Of a stretch of DNA of 64,000 nt, positions 12,407-25,104 are shown piece after piece. The notes under the pieces were generated by a model. It did not search any database. It was given only the letters and a program-made list of their open reading frames with translations, and was not told where the DNA came from. Source of the DNA: Tetrahymena thermophila SB210. Taxonomy: Eukaryota > Ciliophora > Oligohymenophorea > Hymenostomatida > Tetrahymenidae. The stretch lies in the NCBI RefSeq assembly GCF_000189635.1, contig NW_002476357.1:1-64000 (forward strand). The letters run 5' to 3'. Numbering within the stretch: the first letter of the stretch is position 1; every line of letters begins with the position of its first letter. A program made the position numbers and the translations under genes.

Positions 12407-13423
12407 ATGGAAAGACAGATCGATTTCATAAAAAACATAAATTAATTAATTAGCTTATTAAAAGAAAATTAACTACTGATGAGAGATAAATAATAATAAT
12501 TTCTTACTTAGGTTGTAGTCGTCTTGATAATAATAGCTGCTGTATGCATTATCTATGAAAAGGCAGATAATAATTACTCTCTTAAACTAAACAGGGTGTT
12601 ATAATAAACTAAATCTTCTAATTATTAGGTTGGCATTCCTATAGTCTAATCTTTAAAAAACTAAGAATGGGTAGAAGTATTTAGAGATGATTTCAATGGT
12701 ACCAAATTAAACACTACTATATGGACTGCTCGCAACAACATGACTCATGGAAGCTGGGAACAGTAGCTCTACTAATCAGATGATGTTTATGTAGAAAACG
12801 GAAATTTAGTTCTCAGGACTAGATTTAATCCTTAAAAGTATATTCCTAGTGGAAGACTATACAACTATACTTCTGGTTGGGTTGATAGTTAAGGAAAATT
12901 TTCTTACAAGTATGGCTATGCTGAAGCTAGAATATTATTCTCAAAAATAGTTAAAAATGACCCTATCTGGCCTGCATTCTGGAGCATAGGAGAAAATACC
13001 TACTGGCCAAATGGAGGAGAAATAGACACAATGGAAATGAGCACCCAATGGGGTACAAATGGGAACCCTAAAATATGGGGCACTTATCACTGGGGTAAAA
13101 CTGACTAATGCAATGGGTGTGGATCTTAATTTACTGGAAATCTTGATTTTTCTGAATATCACACTTATACTACAGTATGGAACGAAACTTAAATCTATTG
13201 GTATGTAGATGGAATTCATTATAAAACTAATGTCAATGGTACCACATATCCAAATACTAAATCTCCTCTGATTCTCCCAAATTATAGTTAATACTTTATT
13301 ATTAATGATGCTTTGTGGGGTACACCAGAACCTAATCCAAGTGATTATCCTAAATATATGTATATTGACTATGTTAGAGTACTTTAAACTAAAGAAACCT
13401 TTGAGAAGTAATAAAAAAAATGA
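12407..13423 (+). CDS. Membrane-anchored GH16 endo-beta-glucanase (laminarinase-like)
   Basis: ATG 12407 to TGA 13421-13423, one exon, 338 residues. Residues 36-50 form a strong hydrophobic segment (VVVVLIIIAAVCIIY) after a basic N-terminus, suggesting a type II signal-anchor; a second in-frame ATG at residue 25 is an alternative start. The catalytic domain follows from about residue 80, with WPAFWS (188-193) and the GH16 signature GGEIDTMEM. E205 is the expected nucleophile, D207 the assisting acid and E210 the acid/base. Other GH16 hallmarks are D-D-F-N-G near the start and Y-I-D-Y-V-R-V near the end. The family hydrolyses beta-1,3 or beta-1,3-1,4 glucans. In a phagotrophic ciliate, digestion of fungal, algal or plant wall glucans is likely, though this is inference. 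The region is clearly less AT-rich than its flanks. Confidence 0.9.
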
Positions 13424-14113
13424 TGAAGACCTTTAAAAAATAATTAAAAACCTGAATTTTCATATAAAAATTATAAAAAATATTATGAAAAAATTATTAA
13501 ATGCTTGAAGTAGATCATTCATTATATATTCATTCAAATTTACTTTATTTTAATAATAATTTAGTAGTTATTTTGATTATTTTTCTTCTTAAAAATTTTA
13601 ATTAATTATGTTTTCATTTCTTATTTATTAATTTAAATATATTTATCAACACTAAAATATTATGTAAAAACTCTATTTTTAATTTTTTTCTTTTTGTATT
13701 TTTTTTATTGTGAGAGGCATACAATTATAAATATTCACAAAATATAGTCAAAATTTATGCTGGTGAGAATTTATGAGGATTTACAGTATATATTTTTACA
13801 AATTCGATTGATTACTTTCATATATCCAATCAGTGGAATTTTAAAACCAAGAAAAGCTTAATTTAAAGTATATGTTTTAAAAAGAAATATTAAAAATTAA
13901 AAATGAATTTTACACTAACTTTTTTGTGAACTATATTCTAAAATTAAATTTATAATTGATATTTTATAATTTTTATAGTTTATTTGCTTTTTTTATTCAA
14001 ATTAATTTGAAATAAAAGGAAATTCATAATTTAATACCCTAATAATTATTTAATAAATTAAAATTCAATAAATAAATAAATTAATTCACTCAGCATTTTT
14101 TAAAGAAAAAAAA
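13424..14113. other. Intergenic between GH16 gene and LRR-B
   Basis: AT-rich, with nothing recognisable apart from poly-T and TTTA/AAAT runs. It must contain the promoter of LRR-B, but no element could be identified. Confidence 0.5.
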
Positions 14114-17100
14114 ATGATACAATAGAAAAAGTAATTTAATAATCTAAAAGAAGTAATTATTTATTTATTTATTTTCTAATACTCTTTAAATTTTTTTTAT
14201 TAATAAAAAAGTTTTTAAATTCTTCACTTTAATCTCATGAGGTTCTCCATGTTAATTTGAAGTATATTTAATTTATTAATATTATTATTAATGTATTTTT
14301 TTTAATTAAAAATATATTTACAAAATTTTTTTTTTTTCAAATAGAAATTTATTTTCATTAATATTTATTAACACAAATATTTTTTTATATTTTTAACTTA
14401 ATTTTCAATTTTTAGTTTTATTATTAATTAATTATTCATTTTTTATTAATTAATATTTTTTCTTCATTCATTTTTCCTGCTATTTAATTTTATATTTTTT
14501 GTTTAATATTTAAAAAGCTACAATTAAATTGGTGATGAAGGTAGTTAAGGCTTAGGTTTCGCTTTAGCTAAATGTTCTAATCTCTCAAATTTGACACTCA
14601 ATCTTGGGTAAAAATTGTTTATTTGTTTTTGCATTGTAATATTTTTTTATAAAGATGAATCTATAACAATTTTAGCTCAATTAATTAATTTATTTATTTA
14701 TTAAGTTTTTATTTGATTTATTTTTATTTTTCTTATTTATTATGAATGTTATTTTTTCTCTTTTTTTATAAATTTCCTTCATTTTTTCATTTTAAACTTT
14801 TGATTTTATTGCTAATTAATTAATAAATTCGTTTATTTCATATTTTTTCTTCTTTTTTTCCTTTTTACTAATTAATTAAATATTTTTTCTTAAATATTTA
14901 AAAAGTGCCAATAAAATTGGTGCAATTGGTATATAAGGCTTAGGCCATGCTTTAGCAAATTGCACTAATCTCTCAAATCTGACTCTTGATCTTGGGTAAT
15001 AACAGTTTATTGTTTATTTGTTTTGGATAATAATTTTTTAAAATATAAAAATAAATTTAAAATAATTTATACATTTTGTACAACCTTTTTCAAGGTTCTA
15101 TACAAATAAAATACAGTATTTATCTTAAAAAATATTTATATTTTTATGATTTTTTATAGTGTATTTATTTACACACTATAATTGGTGCTACCCCCTACTC
15201 TTGATTTTTTTATTTACCATTTCTGTTATTTTGGCATTACTTTTCTTTTTCATTGATTTTTTGATTTTAAGAAATCTTTTTTTAAAAAAAAAACATTAAA
15301 ATTCTTTTTATTTGATTTATTTTTCTTTTTCTCTTTTATTCTACTTGTGTTTTTTCTTCTCTGATTGTATGTTTAACTCACCTCTTACTTTTGTTTTTAT
15401 AATTTTATTTTTCCTTCTAACTAACATATTAATTTTATATTATTCTTAAATATTTAAAAAAAGAGTCAATTAAATTGGTGATAAAGATGTATCAGGTTTA
15501 GGTTCTGCTTTAGCAAATTGCACAAATCTCTCTAATTTGGCACTTAGTCTTTAGTAAAAATATTTATTTGTTTTCGATTGTGATATTATACTTTATTTTT
15601 TATTCCTCTAGCTTCAAGTTTACATTTTCAACTTTTGTTTTTTATTTGTAATTAATTTTTTATTATTTCATAATATTTCTTCAATTTTTTTCTATCTAAC
15701 CTTTTTTTTCCCAAATATTTAAAAAGTGTCAATTAGATTGGTGACGAAGGTGCTTCAGGCTTAGGTTAAGCTTTAACAAATTGTATTAATCTCTCAAATT
15801 TAACACTTAATCTTAGGTATAAGCAGTTTATTTGTTTTGGATTGTGATATTTTTAAATAGCAAAATGAATTTAAAGCAATATCACTAACTCTCTAAAATT
15901 ATTTTTTATTCGTTTTTTATTTGATTTCTTTTATTTTGCTGTTTTTTTAAATTATTTATTAATTTAACTCATTTTTTTTTTTTAAACTTTTGGTTTTATC
16001 ATTAATTAATTTATTCATTCTTTATTATTTCTAATTTTTTATTAATTGTTTTCTAGCTAACTAGTAAATTATATTTTTTTCCTTCAACTTATAAAAAGTA
16101 GAAACTAAATTGGTGATGAAGGTGCTTCAGTATTAGGTTCCGCTTTAGCAAATTGCATTAATCTCTAAAATTTGATACTGCTTCTTAAGTAATAAAGAGC
16201 TTATTTATTTTTGAATACTTATATATTATTATTTAATATGAATTAACTCATTTATTTTATTTATAGCTTTTATTTTTCTTTTTATTCTGCTTGTGTTAAT
16301 TTACTCATTTTTTTATTTTTAACTATTTCTTTTATTGTTGATAAATTCATTTCTTATTATTTCATATTTTTCTTAAATTTTTAAAAAGTGACAATAAAAT
16401 TGGTGCAGTTGGTGCGTCAGGCTAAGGTTCTGGTTTAGGAAAGTGCACTAATCTCTAAAATTTGACTCTTGATCTTCAGTAAAAATAGTTTATTTATTTT
16501 TTAATATAAAATTAATTTTAAACAAAATAATTCTTTTAATTTATTTATTCGATTTTTAATTGATTAATTTTTCTTTTTTAATATGCTTCTATTTTTTTTC
16601 TTTTGCTTTTCAAATAATATTTTCATTTTCAAACTCTTTGTTTTTTATTAATTAACTTCATTTATTATTTAATATTTTTTGTTTTAACCTACTAATTAAT
16701 AATATATTTTTTCTTCAATATTTAAATAGGCAAAATGAAATTGGCGATGAAGGTGCGTCAGGATTAGGTTCTGGTTTAGCAAAGTGCACTAATCTTTAAA
16801 ATTTAACACTTTATCTTGGGTAAAAACAGTTTGTTAGTTTTGGACTAAGACATATTTTAATATAAAAATGAATTAAAAAATTATGCTCTTTTAATAAATT
16901 TATTATTATTTGTTTTATTTTTCTTTTTCTTTTTTATTCTGCTTAAGCTTTTTTTCGTTTTCTTTATCAATTTCACTTATTTTTTGATTTTCAATTTTTG
17001 GTTTTACTAATGAACTCTTTTCATATTATTTCTTATTTTTTACTTCTAATTAGCTAATTAATTATACATGTTTTCTTCAATATGTAAAAAGTGCCAATTA

Positions 17101-19062
17101 AATTGGTTATGAAGGTACATTAGGCTTAGGGTCTTCTTTAGCAAATTGCGCTAATCTCTCAAATTTGATACTTAATCTTGGGTATTTGTTTTGGATTTTG
17201 ATATATATTTAATATATAAATGAATAAAGAACAAATATATTTCTTTTAATTTATTTTTTGGCTTTTCATTTAATTTATTTTTCTTTTTTATTCATAAATA
17301 TGCTTTTTTTTTGTTAATAAAAGTTATCCTTTTATTTTAAACTGTTACTTTTATTGTTAACTAATCCATTTATTATTATTTTATCCTCAATATTTATTAA
17401 GTGATAATAAAATTGGCGACAAAGGTGCATCTTGCTTAGGCTCTGCTTTAACAAATTGTACTAGTCTCTCAAGTTTAACACTAAATCTTATGTAAAAACA
17501 GTTTATTTTTTTTAGGTTATTGTATAATTTAACATATAAGTGAGATTTAAATACAATAATTCTTTTATTTATTTGTTAGCTTTTTACTTATTTAATATTT
17601 TTTCTTCATTTTTTTTATGTTATTAATAAATTAATTATATTTTTTTCTTCAATTTTTAAAAAGGGAAAATAGAATCGGTGATATAGGTGCATCAGATTTA
17701 GGTTTTGCTTTAAAAAATTGCACTAATCTCTAAAATTTAACACTTAATTTTTAGTAAAAACGGTTTATTTATTTCGGATTGAGATTTATTTTAATATAAC
17801 AATTAATTTCAACAATATAAATAATTAACTCTTTTAATTTATTTATTTATTATTATTTATTTGATTTGAATTATTTATTCTGGATTTTTTTTTTATTTAA
17901 TTAAAATCATTTTTTTATTTTTAACTTTTTATTTTATTATTAATTAATATCTGTTCATTTCTTATTTTTTCATATTTTATCTTTCTTTCTTTCTTTCTTT
18001 CTAAATAATTAATTATATAATTTTTATTCATTATTTAATAAGTGACAATAAAATTGGTGATATAGGTTCATCAGGCTTAGGTTCTGGTTTAGCAAATTGC
18101 ATTAATCTCTCAAATTTGGTACTTTATCTCGTGTAAAAACAGTTTCTTAATTTTGGATTATGAAATATTTTAATATAAAAATTAATTTAAGAAATACAAT
18201 TAAATTTTTTAATTTATTTATTAGATTTTTTTTCATTCTTGTGCTTTTTTTAAAATTTTTTTGTTATATTAACTGATTTTTGATTTTCAACTTTAGCTTT
18301 TACTAATTTATTTATTTCATATTTTTTCTTCATTTTTTTTCTAGCTAAATAATATATTTTCTTTAATATTTAAAAAGTGTCAATTAAATTGGTGATGAAG
18401 GTGCATTAGGCTTAGGTAAAGCTTTAGTAAATTGCAGCAATCTCTCGAATTTGATACTAAATCTTGGGTAAAAGCATTTCATTTGTTTTAGCTTTTAATT
18501 TGAATTATTATTTTTTTTATCCTCCTTGTGTTTTTTCCCTTGATCACCTAGTTTTTTATTATTGACTTTTGTTTATTAATTCTTTTCTTATTATTTTGTA
18601 TTTTTTCTACATTTTTTTTTTTAACTAACTAATTAACTTTATATTTTTCTTCAACATTTTAAAGATTTAATAAAATTGGCGATGAAGGCACATCAGGCTT
18701 AAGCTCTGCTTTAGTAAATTGCACTAATCTCTAAAATTTGACAATATATCTTACGTAAAAATAAATAATTTGTCTTAGATTGTGAAATATTTTAATATAA
18801 AAATATATTTAAAAGAATTTAACTAATTTATTTAGATTTTTATTTGATTTATTTTTGTTTTATTTTTTATTCTGCTAATATTTATTTTTTTATTTAATAA
18901 TTTAAGATATAATTTTTAATTTAAAAATGTAATTCTAATTAATTAACTCTAATTTATATTAAAAGTGGAAACTAAATCAGTAAATCATAAGAATTGAAAA
19001 TAAAAAGTAGGTGCCTTAAATTAAAAAGATTAGTTTTTTTTGCCATTAATTTCTAAGGATGA
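14114..19062 (+). CDS. LRR-B: complete 15-exon leucine-rich-repeat gene
   Basis: First exon 14114-14241 (128 bases). Thirteen LRR exons, each exactly 90 bases, start at 14518, 14906, 15464, 15727, 16099, 16389, 16730, 17092, 17402, 17664, 18043, 18378 and 18665. The cap exon is 18966-19062. The sum is 1395 bases, giving 464 residues with no TGA before the end. All introns are phase 2, so each exon carries one codon base, 29 codons and two bases. Each unit is an RI-type LRR, typically NxIGDEGASGLGSALA followed by CTNLSNLTLDL. The first exon shares MIQQKK and a leading half-repeat (FQILHFNLM) with LRR-C and LRR-D; the cap carries K-R-L-V-F-F. There is no signal peptide or enzymatic domain, so the product is probably an intracellular LRR solenoid. 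Introns in this array have diverged, so it is older than A or C. Its ligand is unknown. Confidence 0.88.
15076..15180 (+). repeat. Two hairpins in an LRR-B intron
   Basis: The intron 14996-15463 is the longest in LRR-B. It holds TTGTA-C-AACCTT, loop TTTC, AAGGTT-CTA-TACAA (15076-15105) and an 8-bp stem TATAGTGT/ACACTATA (15155-15162 with 15173-15180). The first shares the CCTT-TTTC-AAGG stem-loop with 39912-39923 in LRR-C. It is probably an inserted small element. Confidence 0.5.
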
Positions 19063-19486
19063 TTAACAGGTTGTGAAAAAAGGCTGAATAAATATAAAAA
19101 TATTAGATAAATAAAATATAAGATGTTTTATTTTATTATATTTTGTAATAGGGTAATTTAACTTAAAATATAGATAAATAAATAGATTTATTATTATTTT
19201 TATATTTATAAATAAAATCAATCCTCATTTTTAACCAAAAATATTAAAACTTATAATAATCGATAGTGTCTTAAATTATCTTATTAAATTAAGCAAATAT
19301 GAATCTTTTAAATTATACATATAAATTAGATTTATTAATAATGTAAAATAATAATTTTTAAACATAAGTAAAGTCAAAAATTTATAATCTATGAAGTTCA
19401 TAAAAAGTTTATTTTACAATACAAAAAACAAAAATATTTACTTTAAAATAATATTTTTAATTATAAATTAAATTTATGAGCATAAT
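19063..19486. other. Intergenic between convergent genes
   Basis: This lies between the LRR-B stop and the stop of the minus-strand gene at 19487. It is AT-rich 3' flank. Its first 150 bases resemble the 3' flanks of the other LRR genes; nothing else was seen. Confidence 0.5.
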
Positions 19487-20758
19487 TCAAATCATATTTT
19501 TCAATTTAATAATAGTTAGTTGTTATCTTTACTTTTCTTCTTCTTATTTATATAATTTGAGATTAAGTAGCTATATTAAAATAATATATGAAAGGCTGGC
19601 TGTGATAATTCCAGTAAAGGTAGAAAATATGGCCATGATGCAATCAATGTTCAAATGGTTAATTAATTATCCATTGATTATTTTAATAGAGTTAGATTAT
19701 TTCTAATACATAATCTTACTCTCTGTATGAAGTAGTAATGAAGAAGAAATTACGAAACTATCTGCTGCACTTAAATAAATTAAACAATCGTATTAATCAC
19801 TCTTAATGTATTAGCTAGGTTTGATGATAATTTTGTATTACTCAGTTATAAGAGTAATCTCAGGCAAATTCGCAGCTTCTTAGCATTAGCATTATGCGCA
19901 ACCTTAGAAATATGAGCTATCTGGTAAATTATATTAATTTTACATAATCTAAAAAAGATCATTTGGAAGATAAATAGTTTCGTCTATATCACTAGAGTGA
20001 TTAGTTATTTAATCTAATGTAACTTTCTTATTTTTTAACTTATCTGTTACATCCTCATGATTTAAGTAAATTCCATAGCTCATAATTTAAAATGTATCTG
20101 AGTTACTAACAAGAGGATTGGAAGGATTATTGTAATATTCATTAGTTTTATCTAAGTCAAAAGTAATGTGAATATTATTTTAAATAAATGGAAAATTGTC
20201 AATTAGTATTTAACTTTTTGATCCACTCAAGATATAATCGCTGGTTCTGATAGATTTTGATTAATACATTTAATCAAAGATATTTTCATCAAGTCTATTA
20301 AAAATGATAACCCCGTTGTAATAAAAATATTAGCTTTATCCATATGTAGCGCAAGCAAATTTATACTTTGACTATATTTTATTATAGGAGAGCATATCAT
20401 TTACAAAAACTCCCTATATTTTTTAGTCATACACTTAGTCTTCTTTCTCAAAAGTCTCTTGAATCTAGGCAGTTGTACTTTTTTTCATATCGTACAATGT
20501 TATTTTATAATATTTAATCTAATCAGCATATATTTAATTATTTTCAGTATAGCTTTAATCTATTATAAATTATCCTAATTACGAATACGACTTTGTACCT
20601 AAATAAACCCTCAATTTTTGTGGAACAGAAGGAGAGCCAAGGTTAAAGCTAATAGTGGTTTATAATTAAAATAAATCTTAACGAGCATCGATTGTTTCTT
20701 CACTTAAAACTCTTTGTAAAATTAGAGCTCCAATTATTGTAAAAAGATTTAGCAGCAT
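19487..20758 (-). CDS. Pepsin-fold (A1-like) membrane protein lacking canonical catalytic motifs
   Basis: Minus strand, ATG 20758-20756 to TGA 19489-19487, one exon, 423 residues. Parts in order: a signal peptide (about 1-19); an N-terminal lobe start NLGSPSVPQKLRVYLGT, where aspartic proteases have G-T-P-P-Q followed by DTGSS; a region IIFNRLDENIFDQMY; a C-lobe segment IDETIYLPNDLF where DTGTS-x-x-x-LP is expected; then QGCAQCQCQ, NLPEITLITEQYKI and KPSQY, matching the C-S/LP-I-x-F/P-x-Y pattern of pepsin C-lobes. A membrane helix (about 372-396) and a basic tail follow. The first catalytic Asp is replaced by Tyr (residues 52-55 YLGT) and the second motif is shortened, so proteolysis is unlikely. 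The assignment rests on motif order only. It is paralogous to 26245-27546 and to the truncated copy at 22503-22890. Confidence 0.6.
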
Positions 20759-22502
20759 AATTATTTAATTTATGGTTTTTTTTTCTTTATTAAATCAGTA
20801 TAAACTTTATGGCATCTAACTTTCACATATAAAATGAATACCGATATCTTATATTTATACTTTTTAAAAAATGAATTAATAGTTATATAAACAACTAGAA
20901 AAATTGAAAATGTAAATTATTATCAGATTTTTGATGGCTAATCAGTAAATTAAGTTTCTCAAAACTATATAAAAATCACAAAGCATTTTTATTTTGTAAG
21001 TTTTTTTAACATAAAAAATCTTATTTAAAAATATAAATTAATTTTATATTTTCTATTTTTTAGTAAAATTGTAAGTTGCTTGTTCTATTGAATATCAAAT
21101 CAAGAGAAAATAAACTTTGATCTAAAACATCTTTTATCAAATAAATACAAATAAATTTAATTAAGACTTTTGAAAAAATAATTAATTAAATAACACCAGT
21201 AGCTAATAATTACAATAGGGAAGTGTCTGATAAGTTTTTAAAAATAAATTATTAACAATTTGAAATTCAAACTGTCTATTATTTTACTTACTTATTTTTC
21301 TTTATTCAAGTAATTTTTTTTGATAACCCATAATAAATACTAAGTTAATATCAACATGAATACCTAATCCAAATAATGTAATAAAAAAATTTTTATTTTC
21401 ACAAAAATTATTTATTTAATTTTGGTAAAAAAGCTATTTAAAGGACTGATTAAAATTGTGCCTATCTATTATATCCTTATTACAATATTAAGAATAATTT
21501 AATAGATATTAGAGGTGATTTGTGTAATTATAACGTTTGCCATACATGACATCTGATTAATTTTATATCAAAGATGATTTCATTATAAAGAGAACGAATA
21601 AATTCAAAAGTTAAATTTCTATTAGAAATTGTTAACTTAATAAAAAGTAGGAATTATCTAATGGATATAGTAAATAGGTGTGCCTAATTTAAACATCTTT
21701 CATATTTAATATCTTATTAATTTAATATGTAATATTAATTTTGATAAAAAATGCAAACAAATCCCAACAAACAAGATTAAATATTCATTTTGAAATTACC
21801 CTATTAACTAATAATAGTAATATAACACTTTCCATTTATAAAATCTGATTAATTTTATATCTTAGATGTTATTTTTACAATGAGAACGAATAAATTTAAA
21901 AATTAACATTGATTAGAAGATAATCTGTTAATAAAAATTAAGAATAATCAACTACTTGGATTATGCAATTAATTACAAAATTTTACATAAACGATAATAG
22001 ACTCATTTTATATCTGTATTGCTTTTGATAAAAAGTACAAAAAAATATCTAATACTAATTTTAAAAAAATATAATAATAATTTAATATAACATTATTAAT
22101 AAACTAGATTTGAGTAATCAAACAATTTTTCATACATAATATCTGATTAATATTTAAACTATGATGGTTTCTTTTATAAAGAGAATATATAAATGTCAAA
22201 AATAAAATTTAGATTATAAAATATCCTGTTAATAAAACAATAAATTATTTTATATTTCTAATAGATCGAGGAATTATATAAAAGCATTTTTCATACATAA
22301 TTTTTTATCTTATTAATTTTTAAACTAGGATGATTTTATATTAAAGAGAATAAATAAATAAATGTCAAAAATAAAATTTCGATTATAAAATATCCTGTTA
22401 ATAAAAAAATAAATTATTATATAGAGTAAGATACAATTTTGATTGTTTTAAGCAAAATTTATTGTTTTGATTAAATAAGATAATTTGCAACAAATTTAAA
22501 TT
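20759..22502 (-). repeat. Duplicated 5' flank of the pepsin-like gene, copy 1
   Basis: Upstream sequence of the gene at 20758. The block around TATGGCATCTAACTTTCACA (about 20800) and the following 600 bases recur at 22935 and again near 23376. From about 21540 on, a degenerate unit built on CATACATAATATCTGATTAA and AAAGAGAACGAATAAAT repeats every 150-300 bases (about 21545, 21840, 22135, 22295). Confidence 0.7.
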
Positions 22503-22890
22503 TTGATTATATTTTATTATAGGAGAGCATATCATTTACAAAAACTCCCTATATTTTTTAGTCATACACTTAGTCTTCTTTCTCAAAAGTCTCTAGAATT
22601 TAGGCAGTTGTGCTTTTTTTCATATTGTAGAATGTTATTTTATAATTTTAAATCTAATTATTATAAAATTCATTATTTTCAGTATAGCTTTAATCTATTA
22701 TAAATTATCCTAATTAAGGATATATTTTTGTACCAAAATAAACAATCAACTTTTGTGGAGCAGAAGGAGAGCCAAGGCTAAAGTTAACAGTAGTTTATTA
22801 TTTATTTATATCTTAATGAGCATCGATTGTTTCTTCACTTAAAACTCTTTGCAAAATTAGCCCAAATATTGTTAAAAGATTAAGCAGCAT
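22503..22890 (-). pseudogene. Truncated copy of the pepsin-like gene (N-terminal third)
   Basis: Minus strand from ATG 22890-22888. It encodes about 129 codons closely matching the start of the gene at 20758, including SEETIDAH, SLGSPSAPQKLIVYFGT and VYDQKIQGVFVNDM, then stops matching abruptly at 22503 just after SKFKF. The remaining two thirds of the protein, including the membrane anchor, are missing, and the frame continues only into unrelated AT-rich DNA. The retained part is free of TGA, so the break is recent or the stub is still translated. Confidence 0.75.
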
Positions 22891-24720
22891 AGTTATTTAA
22901 TTTATTATTATTTTTTCTTTATTAAATTAGTATAAATTATATGGCATCTAACTTTCACATATAAAATGAATATTTAATACCTTATATTTATCCTAAATCA
23001 TTTTAAACAAATATTTATTAATACAACGAGTGATTGAAAATATAAAATTAACATCAGCTTCCTGCTGACTAATCAATAAATTAAATTTCTCATAACTTTT
23101 TAAAAATCGCCAAACATTTTTATTTTGTAATTTATTTTAACATTATAATTCTAATCTTATTGAAATTATTATATTTTATATTTTTAGTATAAATGTTAGT
23201 TATTTTTGCTATTGAATTTCAGATCAAGAGAAAATCAACTTTGATCTAAGATATCATTGATAAATTAATCCAAATAAATTTAATTAAGACTTTTGAAAAA
23301 TAATTGATTTAATTACGCCAGCTAGATGCTAATTATTAGAATAGGTAATTCCCTGATATGCTTCTAAATATAAATTCTATGACATCTAACTTTCACATTA
23401 AAAGGAATACCTAATATCTTATAATTATACTTTACTAAAATTAATTATTTATAATAAATATTTATTAATACAACAAGAGCGATTGAAAATATAAAATTAA
23501 CATCAGGTTTTTGTTGGTTGATCAGCAGATTAAGTTTCTCAAAACTTTTTAAAAATCAAAAAATATTCTTATTTTGTTTGTTCGTTCTTTTAATATTATA
23601 ATTCAATCTAATTCAAAAATATAAACAAATATTTTCTGTTTTTTAGTATAATTAATTGTTCGTTATTTTTGCTATTGAATGTCATATCAAAAGAAAATCT
23701 ACTTTTGTCTAAGAGATCTTTGATCAATTAGTACAAATAAATGTAATTAAGATTTTTGAATAATAATTAATTGAATTACCTCAGCATCTAATTATTAGAA
23801 TAGGTAATTGCCTGATATACTTTTAAATATAAATTATTAATTATTTTAAATTCAAATGGTCTATTATTTATTTTTATACTTCTCATTTTCTTTATTCAAA
23901 TACTTTTTTTCCATAACCCATCAAAAATACTAAGCTAATATGAACATGGATACCTAATCCAAATTAAGTAATAAAAAAATATTTATTTTCACAATATACT
24001 ATTTTATTTAATTTTTATAAAAGAGGCTATTTAAACTCTGAGATCAATTAGAATTATACATATCTATTATATCTTTATAGCAATATTAAGAATAATTTAA
24101 TAAATGTTAGAAGTAGAGTTGTGTAAATATAACATTTTCCATACATAAAAAATATGTGATTAATTTTATATCTAAGATTATTTCTTTATAAAGAGAACGA
24201 ATAAATTGGAAAAGCTAAATTTATATTAGAAAATATTATCTTGATAAAGAACAGGAATAATCTAATAGTTAAAAATAAATTGTGTTACCTAATTAAAACA
24301 TTTTTCTTTTATAATATCTGATTAATTTAATATCTAATATTACTTTTGATAAAAAGTGCAAACAAATGCCAGCAAACAAGATTAAATATTCAATTTGAAA
24401 ATAACCTTTTAAATAATAATAGGTATAATTTGATATATATATATAAGTATCTATAACTGTCTGTATCTTTATAACATTTTACATACATAATATCTAATTA
24501 ATTTTATATCTAAGATTATTTTTTAATAATGAGATCGAATAAATATAATAAATTAATATTGATAGAAGAAGATATATAGTTAATAAAAATTAAGAATAAA
24601 TATTAACTAAAATTATACAATTATAACATTTTCCATAAACGATAATAGATTAATTTTATATCTAAAATTATTTTTGATAAAGAAATGCCAAAAATATTAT
24701 ATATTAATTTTGAAAATTTT
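22891..24720 (-). repeat. Duplicated 5' flank, copies 2 and 3
   Basis: 22925-23362 and 23366-24700 each restart the flank found at 20800 (GGCATCTAACTTTCACAT or close variants). Copy 3 extends as far as copy 1 (matching 21320-21540 at 23905-24130 and the minisatellite-like tail), but no gene body follows it. The array thus has three flanks, one full gene and one gene stub. Confidence 0.7.
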
Positions 24721-25004
24721 GTTTTAGAAATTCTTTTTTTTTTTAATTTTTTCATTTTAGACAATTTCTACAATAAAATGTTTTAATATAAATTTATGTT
24801 TTAGTTTTTATATCTTTATATTTTTGAGTTTATTTTCATTAATACTAATTTAGTGGTAGCTTTATTATTTTAAATATTTCTTAGTAGCTTAATTAATTAT
24901 TTATTTTATTATTAAAAATTATTTTTAAATTTTTATGTGAAAGAAAATAATGAATTAATGTGAAAATATCGATATTTCAACTTGATATAAGCTAATTTAG
25001 CTCC

Positions 25005-25104
25005 NNNNNNNNNNNNNNNNNNNNNNNNNNNNNNNNNNNNNNNNNNNNNNNNNNNNNNNNNNNNNNNNNNNNNNNNNNNNNNNNNNNNNNNNNNNNNNNN
25101 NNNN
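25005..25104. other. Assembly gap, 100 N
   Basis: Exactly 100 undetermined bases, a conventional placeholder for a gap of unknown size. It lies next to the triplicated flank array, so collapsed repeat copies may be hidden here. Confidence 0.99.

Noticed and set aside
14153-14211. An intron after the 13th codon of LRR-B (donor GTAATT)
   Set aside because: Splicing there would put the following exons out of phase and meet TGA in the first LRR; reading straight through to 14241 gives the correct phase 2 and an LRR-like half repeat, and the same holds in LRR-C.
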